In this document: positions 1 to 8,349 of the stretch, in pieces
Layout: every line of letters starts with the position of its first letter
Position numbering within the stretch: position 1 is the stretch's first letter
Source: Paucibacter sp. PLA-PC-4
GTDB taxonomy: Bacteria > Pseudomonadota > Gammaproteobacteria > Burkholderiales > Burkholderiaceae_C
Length of the DNA: 64,000 nt
Direction: 5' to 3'
Assembly: GCF_026241155.1 (NCBI RefSeq)
Contig: NZ_JAPFGP010000004.1
Coordinates: forward strand, 310,001 to 374,000
Program-made: the position numbers and the translations under genes
The notes under the pieces: generated by a model
What the model saw: only the letters and a program-made list of their open reading frames with translations
Databases searched by the model: none
What the model was told of the DNA's origin: nothing

Positions 1-380
1 CAGGCCACCAGCAGCAAACCGCCGACCAGTCCCCAATGCTCGAAGAAGGCATTCATCAGCATGAAGCGCTCATGACCGGTGGCCTCCCAGTAACGGTTGG
101 CGATGAAGGTGGCCGCGGCGGTGAAGACCGCCAGCGCCAGCGCGCCGAGCCAGCGCACCCAGCCCGTCAGGATCAGCGCGGCGGCGCCCAGCTCCAGCAC
201 GATCACCGCCACCGCGAACAGCGGCGCCGGCTGCAGGCCGAAATGCGTCATCTCGCCGACTGCGGCCGGGAAATCAAGAGCCTTGACCAGGCCGCCCTGC
301 AGATAGGCAGCGCACAGCAGCAGCAGGCAAAACCAGCGTAAGCGCGACGCGAGGCCGTTCGTCTGTGTCGCCGTCAGCAT
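1..380 (-). CDS. DoxX family membrane protein (partial, runs off the left edge)
   Basis: The minus-strand frame opens with ATG at 380 and stays open to the window edge, giving at least 126 residues. The visible part starts MLTATQTNGLASRLRW and then has hydrophobic helices around residues 16-30, 53-70 and 72-88, followed by NRYWEATGHERFMLMNAFFEHW. That helix pattern and the late FFEHW segment are typical of DoxX/DoxD-type membrane proteins. The start codon overlaps the stop of the upstream amidohydrolase gene (TGATG), so the two are translationally coupled. DoxX proteins are associated with quinone or thiosulfate redox chemistry in some species, but nothing here identifies the substrate. Confidence 0.75.
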   Translation of the reverse strand, partial: MLTATQTNGLASRLRWFCLLLLCAAYLQGGLVKALDFPAAVGEMTHFGLQPAPLFAVAVIVLELGAAALILTGWVRWLGALALAVFTAAATFIANRYWEATGHERFMLMNAFFEHWGLVGGLLLVA

Positions 381-2257
381 CACACCGCCCAGCAGGCGCA
401 GCCCAGCGCGCCCCAGAAACTCTTGAAATCGGACACCGGCGCCGAGCTGGCCCATGACTTGGCATGCTGGTGACCGTGCACATTGCAAGCGGTGGCGCAG
501 GCGCAGGCCTGCTGTTGCATGACTGCTTGCAAGGGTTTGCCTTCCTGCTCACCCCAGGCACCGTAGCCCTTGAAGCTGCGCACCGGCGACCAGTCGGGCA
601 TCGCCGGCGGCAGTGTCGCTTCGTCGTGCGATGTGAAGGGGCCGGCGCCGTAGACCACCTTGCCGCCGACCACGGTCAGCAGCGCGGTGGTGTCGACGAT
701 CTCGCTCTCGGCGCAAGCGAAGAAGTCGCGGTCCGGCACCAGCAGATCGGCCAGCATGCCCTCCTCGATGCGGCCCTTCTTGCCCTCCTCGTTGGAGAAC
801 CAAGTGACGTTCTCGGTCCACATCCGCAAGGCCTGCTCGCGGTCCAAGCAGTTGCGCTGCGGTGTCAGCTGTAGGCCTCCAACGGTCTTGCCAGTGATCA
901 GCCAGGCCAGCGACACCCAGGGGTTGTAGGAGGCGACGCGGGTCGCATCGGTGCCGGCCGAGACCTTCATGCCTTTGCTCAACATCTTGGCCACCGGCGG
1001 CGTGGCCTCGGCTGCAGCGGGGCCATAGCGCTCCACGAAGTACTCGCCCTGGTAGGCCATGCGGTGCTGCACCGCGACGCCGCCGCCCAACGCCGCGATA
1101 CGATCCATCGAGCGCTCAGAGATGGTCTCGGCATGGTCGAAGAACCAGTTCAGCCCGGCAAGCGGCACATCCTGGTTGACGCGCTCGAACACATCGAGGG
1201 CGCGGCTGATGGTCTCGTCGTAGGTCGCATGCATGCGCCAGGGCCAGCGGTTTTGGGCCAAGATGCGCACCACACCGTCGAGATCGCCTTCCATCTCAGC
1301 GCCCATGTCCGGGCGCGGTTGGCGGAAGTCCTCGAAGTCGGCGGCCGAAAACACCAGCATCTCGCCGGCACCGTTGTGGCGGAAGTAGTCGTCGCCCTGC
1401 TTGTAGCTGGAGCTGGCGGTCCAGTTCAGGAAGTCGGCCTTCTCCTGCTTGGGCTTTTGCGTGAACAGGTTGTAGGCCAGGCGAATCGTCAGCTGGCCGG
1501 CATCGGCCAGTTGCTGGATCACCTGGTAGTCGTAGGGATAGTTCTGAAAGCCGCCGCCGGCATCGATGACGCCGGTCACGCCCAGGCGGTTGAGCTCACG
1601 CATGAAATGCCGGGTCGAGTTCAGCTGGTACTCGACGGGCAGCTTCGGGCCCTTGGCGAGGGTCGCATAGAGGATGGACGCATTCGGTTTGGCCAGCAGC
1701 AGGCCCGTCGGGTTGCCGGCGCCGTCGCGCAGGATCTGCCCGCCTGGCGGTTCAGGCGTGTCGCGTGTGTAGCCGACGGCGCGCAGCGCGGCGCCGTTGA
1801 GCAGCGCTCGGTCGTAGAGGTGCAGGATGAAGACGGGGGTGTCGGGTGCCACCGCGTTCAGCTCCTCCAAGGTCGGCAAGCGCTTCTCGGCGAACTGGTG
1901 TTCGGTGAAGCCGCCGACAACGCGCACCCATTGCGGCGCCGGCGTGATGTCGACCTGACGCTTGAGCATGGCCATCGCGTCGGCCAAGCTCTTCACGCCG
2001 TCCCAGCGCAGCTCCAGGTTGAAATTCAGGCCGCCGCGGATGATGTGGATATGGTTGTCGATCAGGCCCGGTAGCACCCGGCGTCCGCCCACATCGATGA
2101 GCCTGGTCGTCGGCCCGGCCAGGGCCATCACGGCCTGCTCATCGCCGACGCGCATGAAGCGGCCGTCCTTGATGGCCACCGCCGAGGCCGTGGGTTGGGC
2201 GCGGTTCAGTGTCGTGAATTGGCCGCGGTGCAGGATCAGATCGGCGGTCTCAGCCAT
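380..2257 (-). CDS. YtcJ-type metal-dependent amidohydrolase
   Basis: A 625-residue enzyme of the amidohydrolase superfamily, YtcJ-like branch. It begins MAETADLILHRGQFTTLN, a typical N-terminal beta-sandwich strand, and carries the metal-binding HxH in GLIDNHIHII. The large TIM-barrel domain ends with GGKVVYG of the C-terminal sandwich. I chose the ATG at 2257 because GGGGAGACC lies just upstream. The frame extends 16 codons further up without a better site. An unusual 45-residue tail carries several Cys and His residues (CACATAC, HGHQH, GCACWAV). The gene overlaps the XapX gene upstream by 8 bases and DoxX downstream by 1. The substrate is unknown; cyclic amides or N-acyl compounds are possible. 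Confidence 0.85.
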   Translation of the reverse strand: MAETADLILHRGQFTTLNRAQPTASAVAIKDGRFMRVGDEQAVMALAGPTTRLIDVGGRRVLPGLIDNHIHIIRGGLNFNLELRWDGVKSLADAMAMLKRQVDITPAPQWVRVVGGFTEHQFAEKRLPTLEELNAVAPDTPVFILHLYDRALLNGAALRAVGYTRDTPEPPGGQILRDGAGNPTGLLLAKPNASILYATLAKGPKLPVEYQLNSTRHFMRELNRLGVTGVIDAGGGFQNYPYDYQVIQQLADAGQLTIRLAYNLFTQKPKQEKADFLNWTASSSYKQGDDYFRHNGAGEMLVFSAADFEDFRQPRPDMGAEMEGDLDGVVRILAQNRWPWRMHATYDETISRALDVFERVNQDVPLAGLNWFFDHAETISERSMDRIAALGGGVAVQHRMAYQGEYFVERYGPAAAEATPPVAKMLSKGMKVSAGTDATRVASYNPWVSLAWLITGKTVGGLQLTPQRNCLDREQALRMWTENVTWFSNEEGKKGRIEEGMLADLLVPDRDFFACAESEIVDTTALLTVVGGKVVYGAGPFTSHDEATLPPAMPDWSPVRSFKGYGAWGEQEGKPLQAVMQQQACACATACNVHGHQHAKSWASSAPVSDFKSFWGALGCACWAV

Positions 2258-2522
2258 GCTTGGTCTCCCCGTGTTCGGCCTTGGCGGCACAGCGCGGCAA
2301 CTCACCGAACATATGCGGCTTGACCTGATGATGCAGCCAGGAGACCGGTGCGGAGTCGGTCTGCATCAACTTCTTCACCAGCGGCGGCAGCTGCTCGCCG
2401 ACCAAGATGCCCAGAAGCCCCACCAGCGCGATCACCGGGGGCGCCGGCGAGCGCACATTGAACAGCGCGTAGATCACGCCGACCAGCAGGCCGATGGCCA
2501 GCGACAAGAGATAGGGCTTCAT
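2250..2522 (-). CDS. XapX domain (DUF1427) membrane protein
   Basis: A 90-residue protein starting MKPYLLSLAIGLLVGVIYALFNVRS. The two short hydrophobic helices flanking VRSPAPP and the GLLGILVGEQ segment match the XapX domain, a small family of unknown biochemical role. In other bacteria these genes commonly lie beside amidohydrolases and isochorismatase-like hydrolases, the same neighbours as here. The C-terminal 40 residues are polar and extend into the start of the amidohydrolase gene by 8 bases, which points to coupled translation. A membrane-anchoring or transport accessory role for the cluster is inference. Confidence 0.8.
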   Translation of the reverse strand: MKPYLLSLAIGLLVGVIYALFNVRSPAPPVIALVGLLGILVGEQLPPLVKKLMQTDSAPVSWLHHQVKPHMFGELPRCAAKAEHGETKHG

Positions 2523-2538
2523 GGGCAGACTCCGTCAA

Positions 2539-3192
2539 TCAGCCTTCGTGGGCGCCGAACATGGACTTGGCATAGATGATGCCCAGACCATAGGCGCCGC
2601 CAAACTTCTTGGCGATGCCGGTGGTCAGTTCATAGGTCTCGGTGCGTGCCCAGTCGCGCTGCAGTTCCAGCATGTATTGCAACGCGGTCATCGGGCGCAC
2701 GCCGGCCTGGACCATGCGCTCGACCGCTCGCTCATGCGCCTCGTCCGAGACGTCGCCGCAGGCATCGGTGATCACATAGACCTCGTAGCCCTGGTCCAGC
2801 GCCGACAGCGTCGGGCCGACGATGCAGACCGAGGTCCACAGGCCGGCGAACACCAGGCGACTCTTGCCGATCGCGTTGACCTGGCTAATGACAGCGGCGT
2901 CTTCCCAGGTGTTCATCGAGGTGCGATCCAGCAGGGTCTGGCCCGGAAACGCGGCGGTGATCTCGTCGAACATCGGGCCCGAGAAGCTCTTCTCGGCCAC
3001 GGTGGTCAGGATGGTGGGCACCTTGAAGCCGGCGGCGGCGTGCGAGATCAGGGCCGCGTTGTTGCGCAGCGCGATCGCGTCGATGGACTTGGTCGCGAAC
3101 GCCATCTGCGACTGGAAGTCGATCAGAATCAGCGCATGGTCGGTCGGCGTCAGCAGCTTGGCGCCGGCGGTAGGGGTGGCGGTAATGGGCAT
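2539..3192 (-). CDS. isochorismatase-family (YcaC-like) cysteine hydrolase
   Basis: A 217-residue hydrolase of the isochorismatase-like fold. The conserved aspartate is in LILIDFQ (D25) and the nucleophilic cysteine in LWTSVCIVGPTLSAL (C123), followed by GYEVYVITDACG, where the family places its substrate loop. The overall layout resembles YcaC-type hydrolases of unknown substrate more than true isochorismatases. The next gene on the strand, the XapX gene, begins 16 bases downstream, consistent with one operon starting at the alpha/beta hydrolase. Likely reaction: hydrolysis of an amide or ester. The substrate cannot be read from sequence. Confidence 0.85.
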   Translation of the reverse strand: MPITATPTAGAKLLTPTDHALILIDFQSQMAFATKSIDAIALRNNAALISHAAAGFKVPTILTTVAEKSFSGPMFDEITAAFPGQTLLDRTSMNTWEDAAVISQVNAIGKSRLVFAGLWTSVCIVGPTLSALDQGYEVYVITDACGDVSDEAHERAVERMVQAGVRPMTALQYMLELQRDWARTETYELTTGIAKKFGGAYGLGIIYAKSMFGAHEG

Positions 3193-3258
3193 GTCAGCAG
3201 TCCTTTAAGACAGGGCAAGGATGAAGAAAGAAGAACACGAGCGGACCAGCGGACAGGA

Positions 3259-4242
3259 TCAGCTCTTCAGGAAGGCCAGCAGATCGGCGTTCAGCTTTTC
3301 TTTGTGGGTGTCGGTCAGGCCATGCGGTGCGCCGGGGTAGACAACAAGCTTGGCGTTCTTGATCAGCTTGGCTGCAGCCAGGGCGGCGGCGGCGATCGGA
3401 ACGATCTGGTCATCGTCGCCGTGCAGCACCAGCGTCGGGATGTCGAACTTCTTCAGGTCTTCGGTGAAGTCGGTCTCCGAGAAGGCCTTGATGCAGTCAA
3501 AGGTGGCCTTGTGGCTGGCCATCATCCCTTGCATCCAGAACGTGTCGACCAGGCCTTGCGAGAGCTTGGCGCCCGGACGATTGAAGCCGAAGAAGGGGCC
3601 GGAGGCGATGTCCTTGTAGAGCTGGGCACGGTTGGCGCGCTCGCCGGCGCGAATACCGTCGAACACCTCCATCGGCAAACCGCCGGGATTGGTGGCCGTC
3701 TTCAGCATCTGCGGCGGCACCGCCGAGATCAGACCGGCCTTGGCGACGCGCTTGCTCCCGTGGCGCCCGATATAGCGCGCCACCTCGCCACCGCCGGTCG
3801 AGAAGCCCAGCAGGGTTGCGCCCTTGATGTCCAGCTTGTCGAGCACCGCCGCCAGGTCGTCGGCATAGGTGTTCATTTCATGGCCGCCCCAGGGCTGGCT
3901 GGAACGGCCGTGACCGCGGCGGTCATGGGCGATCACGCGGTAGCCGTGTTCGGCCAGGAACAGCATCTGCGCTTCCCAGCTGTCCGAGTTCAGAGGCCAG
4001 CCGTGGCTGAAGACCACGGGCTTGCCGTCGCGAGGACCCCAGTCCTTGAAATAGAGTTGCGTGCCGTCCTGGGTGGTGATGGTATTGCTCATCATGGTTG
4101 CTCCTGTGGTGTGAGAAGGGGACTTGGACAGAGTGGCTGCGGCCGCTGCCGGCAAAGCAAAGGCGGTGGCAACGCCAACACCCGCAAGCAGCGCATGGCG
4201 GCGCGTCGGATCGAGCGGGTAAGAAGGCTCTTGATGAGACAT
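3259..4242 (-). CDS. alpha/beta hydrolase of the non-heme chloroperoxidase/arylesterase family, Tat-like leader
   Basis: A 327-residue protein. Residues 52-327 match cofactor-free haloperoxidases/aryl esterases: [12 protein letters not shown] (oxyanion region), nucleophile S148 in GFSTGGGE, acid in HGDDDQIVP (residues 276-278), and H307 in PGAPHG. The first 50 residues are an added leader with twin arginines (TRRHALLAG) and a hydrophobic stretch, so Tat export is plausible. GAGGAGCACGAGCC precedes the chosen ATG at 4242. A second good ribosome site (AGGAGCAACC) precedes ATGATG at 4095-4090, exactly where leaderless homologues begin. It is the first gene of the run toward DoxX. Activity is probably a peroxidase or esterase; perhydrolase activity is common in the family. 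Confidence 0.85.
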   Translation of the reverse strand: MSHQEPSYPLDPTRRHALLAGVGVATAFALPAAAAATLSKSPSHTTGATMMSNTITTQDGTQLYFKDWGPRDGKPVVFSHGWPLNSDSWEAQMLFLAEHGYRVIAHDRRGHGRSSQPWGGHEMNTYADDLAAVLDKLDIKGATLLGFSTGGGEVARYIGRHGSKRVAKAGLISAVPPQMLKTATNPGGLPMEVFDGIRAGERANRAQLYKDIASGPFFGFNRPGAKLSQGLVDTFWMQGMMASHKATFDCIKAFSETDFTEDLKKFDIPTLVLHGDDDQIVPIAAAALAAAKLIKNAKLVVYPGAPHGLTDTHKEKLNADLLAFLKS

Positions 4243-4360
4243 GGCTCGTGCTCCTCGTTTGAAAAAAGTGTCTTGCGCCCATGGCTCAAAACATGCCGAC
4301 AAGCTTAGAAGCACCGCCACGCGGCGACCACCACAGGAAGGTCTGCTCGGCCTTAGCCCA

Positions 4361-4391
4361 TTGGGGACAGGCCCGGTAAACTGGGGATAAT
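4361..4391 (+). promoter_or_regulatory. possible sigma70 promoter of the histidine kinase gene
   Basis: GATAAT at 4386-4391 resembles a -10 box, with TTGGGG at 4361-4366 as a weak -35 at 19-base spacing. It lies in the divergent region between the hydrolase operon (start 4242) and the kinase (start 4454). The match is weak and no regulator site was identified. Confidence 0.3.
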
Positions 4392-4453
4392 CCGGCGACC
4401 TAGGGCGCCTGCAACCTCCTGTTCAGGCGATCTGCCTGGATTGCCCTCTTCCC

Positions 4454-7400
4454 ATGCTTTTTCCACCAGCCCTGGGTGTCCGCGCCCGACTGCGACAGCC
4501 ACTCGGGCCGCACCTGCTGATGGCGATCTTGTCGCTTTGCTTGCTGCGCGCCGGGCCCGCCTGGGCGCTGGATCGCGAGCGGACGATCACAGCGCTGCAC
4601 CACACCAGCTGGACTGCACGCGAGGGCGCTCCGACCGATATCGTCGCGCTGCAACAGACTCGAGATGGCTATCTGTGGCTGGGCACGACCGGCGGCCTGT
4701 TTCGGTTCGACGGCCTGCGCTTCGAGCGCTATGAGCTTTTCCCAGCGGGCACACGACGCTCCAGCAATATTTCGGCGCTGCGGGCCTTGCCAGACGGCGG
4801 ACTATGGATAGGTTTTCGCCAAGGCGGCGCCGGGCTGCTGAAGGCTGACGGCACACTGCTGCTGTACGACCAGAGCTCGGGCCTGGCCCTGGGTACGATT
4901 TATTCATTCGAGATCCTGCCAGACGGTGCCGTCTGGGCCAGCAGCAGCACCGGCGCCTACCGCCTGCATGGGGGCCGATGGCACAAGATCGGTGCGCAAT
5001 GGGGCTATGACTTCAGCTACGCCGACCAGTTGCTGCTCGACACCGAAGGCCAGCTCTGGCTGACCAACAAGGAAGGCCTGTTTCGCCTGCCCAGAGGGGC
5101 ACGTCAGTTTCAGCGCGTCGCGCATGCCGTTGAGATCCAGAACATCACGCTTGATCCGCTGGGACAGCTCTGGAGCCGCGATAAGACCGGGACGCTACGC
5201 AAAGGTATCGCCGCCGGTGCGAGCAAGGCATGGCCGCTCGAGGCACCTCGCGGCGGCTTGCTGTTCGAGCGTGGCGGCAGCCTCTGGATCAACACCTATG
5301 GCAGTGGTCTGCGCCGCATTCCAGCGCCAGAGCAGCACGACGGCCGCGGCCCCGCCCTGATCGAGCACTTCCGCAAGAAAGACGGCTTGAGCGGTGATCG
5401 CGTGATGTCGGCGCTGGAGGACCGCGAGGGCAATCTCTGGTTTGGCACGACCGGCGGGCTGGACCGCTTTCGCGACACACCGCTGGTGTTGGCCCCGTAC
5501 GCCGACGGACCCGCTCTGGGCAGCTTGGTCGCCGGCACGGATGGCGAGGTCTGGGCGGCGGGCCTGCAGCGGCAACCGACCCGGCTGACGCCGGACGGCC
5601 GCGCCCTGCCCGTGCCCGGTGACTTCGGGTCTGACGATACGGTGTTCGGCAGCGCCCACCGTGATCCAGACGGCACGATCTGGTTCGGTGGGACGCCCGA
5701 TCTGTGGCGCCTTGCGGGTGGGCGCATGCAGCGCGTCAAAGCACCAGCACAGGTCCAGCCCTCCAGGCCGGTACAGGCGATGGCACGAGGCAAGGACGGC
5801 GTGCTGTGGGTGTCCTTTCTCGGCGCAGGCCTGTTCGGCTGGGATGGTCGGACTTGGCAAACCGCTTTAGCCGAACTGCCCCGTAGCAACGCCATGAGCT
5901 TGCATGGCGAGGCTGATGCACTCTGGGTCGGCTACGTAGACAACCGCATCGCCCGCATCGAGAGCAAGCAGCTCCAACTTTTCGGCGAGGCCCAGGGACT
6001 TAACCTGGGCCGTATCACCGCGCTGCATGTGCGCGACAAAGGTCTTTGGGCGGGCGGCGAGTTCGGTCTAAGCCAGCTGACAGACGGACGATTCCACCCC
6101 GTTGTGCTGGACGGCGACACGGCCATCAGCGCGGTCACCGGCATCTTCGAGACCGCCGCTGGTGATTTGTGGGTCAACGAGGCCTCGGGGCTGATACGGC
6201 TACCGGCCGATGAAGTGCGGCGCGTGCGACGTGACCCAGCCCATCCCGCGCGTTTCGAGCGGCTGGACTGGCTCGACGGCTTGCTGGGCAATGTGTCGCA
6301 GCTGCGCCCGACGCCTTCGTTGATTGAGGCCAGCGACGGTCAGCTCTGGCTGACCCGCAATGATGCGATCTATCGGCTCGATCCAGCCCGATTGAGCGCG
6401 CCCAGACCGGCACCGCCGGTGCTGATCAAGGCCTTGCACAGCGGCGGCCGCCAGTACCTTCCAGTTGCCCCTGTCGAACTGCCGGTGGGCACTCGGCAAC
6501 TGCGCATCGAGTACACGGCGCTGGGCTTGGCGAGGGCCGAGCGCACACGCTTTCGCTACCGCCTGGACGGCGTCGACGGCGACTGGCAAGCGGTTGGTAC
6601 CCGCCGAGAGGCGGTCTACACGAATCTGGGGCCGGGCACCTACCGTTTCAGCGTGCAGGCCTCCGACCGCGAGGGCGTCTGGAGCGAGCCCGGCAGCACC
6701 GCTGCCTTCATCGTGCCTCCAGCCTTTTATCAGACACGCGGCTTCCTGCTACTGGGCCTGCTGGGCCTGGCAGGGCTGAGCTGGCTTGTGTACCGCTGGC
6801 GTTGGCAGCGCGAGTGCGCGCGCATTCGGGAGCGCATCGAGACCCGTCTGGGCGAGCGCGAACGCATCGCTCGCGAGTTGCACGACACGGTGCTGCAGAG
6901 CACGGCCAGTCTGTCGCTGCATTTCCAGGCGGCGCTCGACGAGCTGGCGCCGCCACCGTCGGCGCGGGCCATGATCGAGGGAGCCTTGAATCGAGCCGAG
7001 CAGGTGCTGGTCGAGGGGCGCGAGCGCGTGCTCGATCTGCGCAGTCATCAGCAGGATCTGGAGCTGTCGCAGGCGCTGGCCGCCGCCGCAGCTGATCTCG
7101 TCGCGGGCCCGACGCCGCCGCGCGTTGTCAGCCGCGTCGACGGGGCACCGCGACCGATCAACGCGGCGATCTGGGCCGAGTTCTACCGTATTGGCCAGCA
7201 GGCTCTGGCCAACGCCCAGCGCCACGCCCGGGCCGGCCTGATCGAAATCTCTGTCGACTACGGGCGGGCGGCATTGACGCTGCGCGTGCGCGACGACGGT
7301 GTCGGCATCAATGCCGACTTGTTGACGGCTCGGCGCCGGCCCGGGCACTGGGGTCTGGTCGGCATGCACGAGCGTGCCGACCAGATTGGCGCAACCTTGG

Positions 7401-7513
7401 AGTTGCGCAGCGCGGCCGAAGGGGGGACAGAGCTCGTGCTGAGTATCCGGGCGGCAGCGGCATATGAAGCAGTGCAACAGCGGATCAGACTGCCGCATTT
7501 CAGGGCTGGATGA
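4454..7513 (+). CDS. two-component-propeller sensor histidine kinase (Reg_prop/Y_Y_Y/HisKA_3)
   Basis: A 1019-residue membrane sensor kinase. A signal segment (about 1-38) is followed by beta-propeller repeats of the two-component regulator type (DGYLWLGTTGGLFRFDG, EGQLWLTNKEGLFRL, EGNLWFGTTGGLDRF). A Y_Y_Y domain occupies about 660-755 (FRYRLDGVDGDWQAVG) and one membrane helix lies near 760-780. The HisKA_3 domain has its phosphoacceptor at H810 (ARELHDTVLQS), and a C-terminal ATPase domain follows (RVRDDGVGI, GHWGLVGMHERA). The sensor is therefore periplasmic and autophosphorylation cytoplasmic. No clear ribosome site precedes 4454; ATG at 4520 is an alternative start. Its 3' end overlaps the convergent NarL-type regulator by 14 bases, and that regulator is the likely partner. 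Confidence 0.9.
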   Translation: MLFPPALGVRARLRQPLGPHLLMAILSLCLLRAGPAWALDRERTITALHHTSWTAREGAPTDIVALQQTRDGYLWLGTTGGLFRFDGLRFERYELFPAGTRRSSNISALRALPDGGLWIGFRQGGAGLLKADGTLLLYDQSSGLALGTIYSFEILPDGAVWASSSTGAYRLHGGRWHKIGAQWGYDFSYADQLLLDTEGQLWLTNKEGLFRLPRGARQFQRVAHAVEIQNITLDPLGQLWSRDKTGTLRKGIAAGASKAWPLEAPRGGLLFERGGSLWINTYGSGLRRIPAPEQHDGRGPALIEHFRKKDGLSGDRVMSALEDREGNLWFGTTGGLDRFRDTPLVLAPYADGPALGSLVAGTDGEVWAAGLQRQPTRLTPDGRALPVPGDFGSDDTVFGSAHRDPDGTIWFGGTPDLWRLAGGRMQRVKAPAQVQPSRPVQAMARGKDGVLWVSFLGAGLFGWDGRTWQTALAELPRSNAMSLHGEADALWVGYVDNRIARIESKQLQLFGEAQGLNLGRITALHVRDKGLWAGGEFGLSQLTDGRFHPVVLDGDTAISAVTGIFETAAGDLWVNEASGLIRLPADEVRRVRRDPAHPARFERLDWLDGLLGNVSQLRPTPSLIEASDGQLWLTRNDAIYRLDPARLSAPRPAPPVLIKALHSGGRQYLPVAPVELPVGTRQLRIEYTALGLARAERTRFRYRLDGVDGDWQAVGTRREAVYTNLGPGTYRFSVQASDREGVWSEPGSTAAFIVPPAFYQTRGFLLLGLLGLAGLSWLVYRWRWQRECARIRERIETRLGERERIARELHDTVLQSTASLSLHFQAALDELAPPPSARAMIEGALNRAEQVLVEGRERVLDLRSHQQDLELSQALAAAAADLVAGPTPPRVVSRVDGAPRPINAAIWAEFYRIGQQALANAQRHARAGLIEISVDYGRAALTLRVRDDGVGINADLLTARRRPGHWGLVGMHERADQIGATLELRSAAEGGTELVLSIRAAAAYEAVQQRIRLPHFRAG

Positions 7514-8132
7514 GCCCGCGCTTGAGCGCAATCGATACCGCATGGGTGCGGTCCTTGGCGCCGAGCTTGGCCAAGATGCTCTTCATGCGCGCCTTGATCG
7601 TCTCCTCCGACAGCGACAGCATGGCGCCGACCTCCCGGTTGGAATTGCCTGCCGCGATACGCTGCAAGACCTCGATCTCGCGCTGGGTCAGCGGCTCCTC
7701 ACCGGCATGGTTGACCAGTTCACGCGCGATCTCGGCGGGGATCCAGCGTCCGCCAGCATGGACGGCACGGATCGCCGCCAGCAAATCGGTGCGCAGCGAG
7801 CTCTTTAGCAAGTAGCCGAGCGCCCCGGCCCGCAATGCACGCCAGGATTGGGCATCGCCTTTGTAAGTGGTCAGCACCAGAATGCGGGCCTGCGGATACT
7901 CGTTGCGGATCGCTGCAATGGCCTCGACCCCGTCCATCTCCGGCATCTGCAGATCCATCAGCGTGATGTCCGGCAACAGCAGCCGGAACTGCGCCAGCGC
8001 CTCCAGACCGTTGCAGGCCTCGCCGACGACCTGCATATCGGCCTGGCGCTTGAGCACCGCCGCGATCCCCTCCCGCAGCAGCGGATGATCATCGACCGTC
8101 AAGACCCGGATGGGCTGCCCTGTGTACTGCAC
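7500..8132 (-). CDS. NarL/FixJ-type response regulator
   Basis: A 210-residue DNA-binding response regulator. The receiver domain is intact: acidic pair in TVDDHP (D14, D15), phosphoacceptor D60 in LMDLQMP, and the conserved lysine in GYLLKSS. A LuxR-type helix-turn-helix occupies about 148-205 (PLTQREIEVLQRIAAGNSNREV). The start is GTG at 8132, preceded by AAGGGGAAG. It converges on and overlaps the kinase gene by 14 bases. HisKA_3 kinases pair with NarL-type regulators, so it is the likely cognate partner. Probable target: the divergent hydrolase operon or itself, which is inference. Confidence 0.9.
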   Translation of the reverse strand: MQYTGQPIRVLTVDDHPLLREGIAAVLKRQADMQVVGEACNGLEALAQFRLLLPDITLMDLQMPEMDGVEAIAAIRNEYPQARILVLTTYKGDAQSWRALRAGALGYLLKSSLRTDLLAAIRAVHAGGRWIPAEIARELVNHAGEEPLTQREIEVLQRIAAGNSNREVGAMLSLSEETIKARMKSILAKLGAKDRTHAVSIALKRGLIQP

Positions 8133-8241
8133 CTGCTTGCTTCCCCTTGCGTTACTGCAATTGAACGACGTCGCTCTACCTCACTTTAACCGTTCAAGCC
8201 TCGGCCGCCGTTCAGGGCCGGCAACATCCCGCGTCGGAAAA

Positions 8242-8259
8242 ACTACTCTTTCGGGTAGT
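8242..8259. promoter_or_regulatory. inverted repeat ACTACTC-TTTC-GGGTAGT, possible operator
   Basis: ACTACTC (8242-8248) pairs with GGGTAGT (8253-8259), with one G-T pair, around a TTTC loop. It sits between the two divergently transcribed LuxR-type regulator genes. It could be an operator recognised by one of them or a short hairpin in the leader of the downstream gene. No known consensus was matched with confidence. Confidence 0.4.
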
Positions 8260-8349
8260 CGCAATGCCCCCGGGCGGGGATGGTTCGAGGCGAGACCCTT
8301 GCCGATGATCAAGCCAGCACAGGCGATGTCGCCGAAAGCGGAGGTGCTC

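Noticed and set aside
2521-4308. A 595-codon plus-strand frame opposite the two hydrolases
   Set aside because: It is Gly/Gln/Arg-rich with no family resemblance and fully antisense to two recognisable enzymes.
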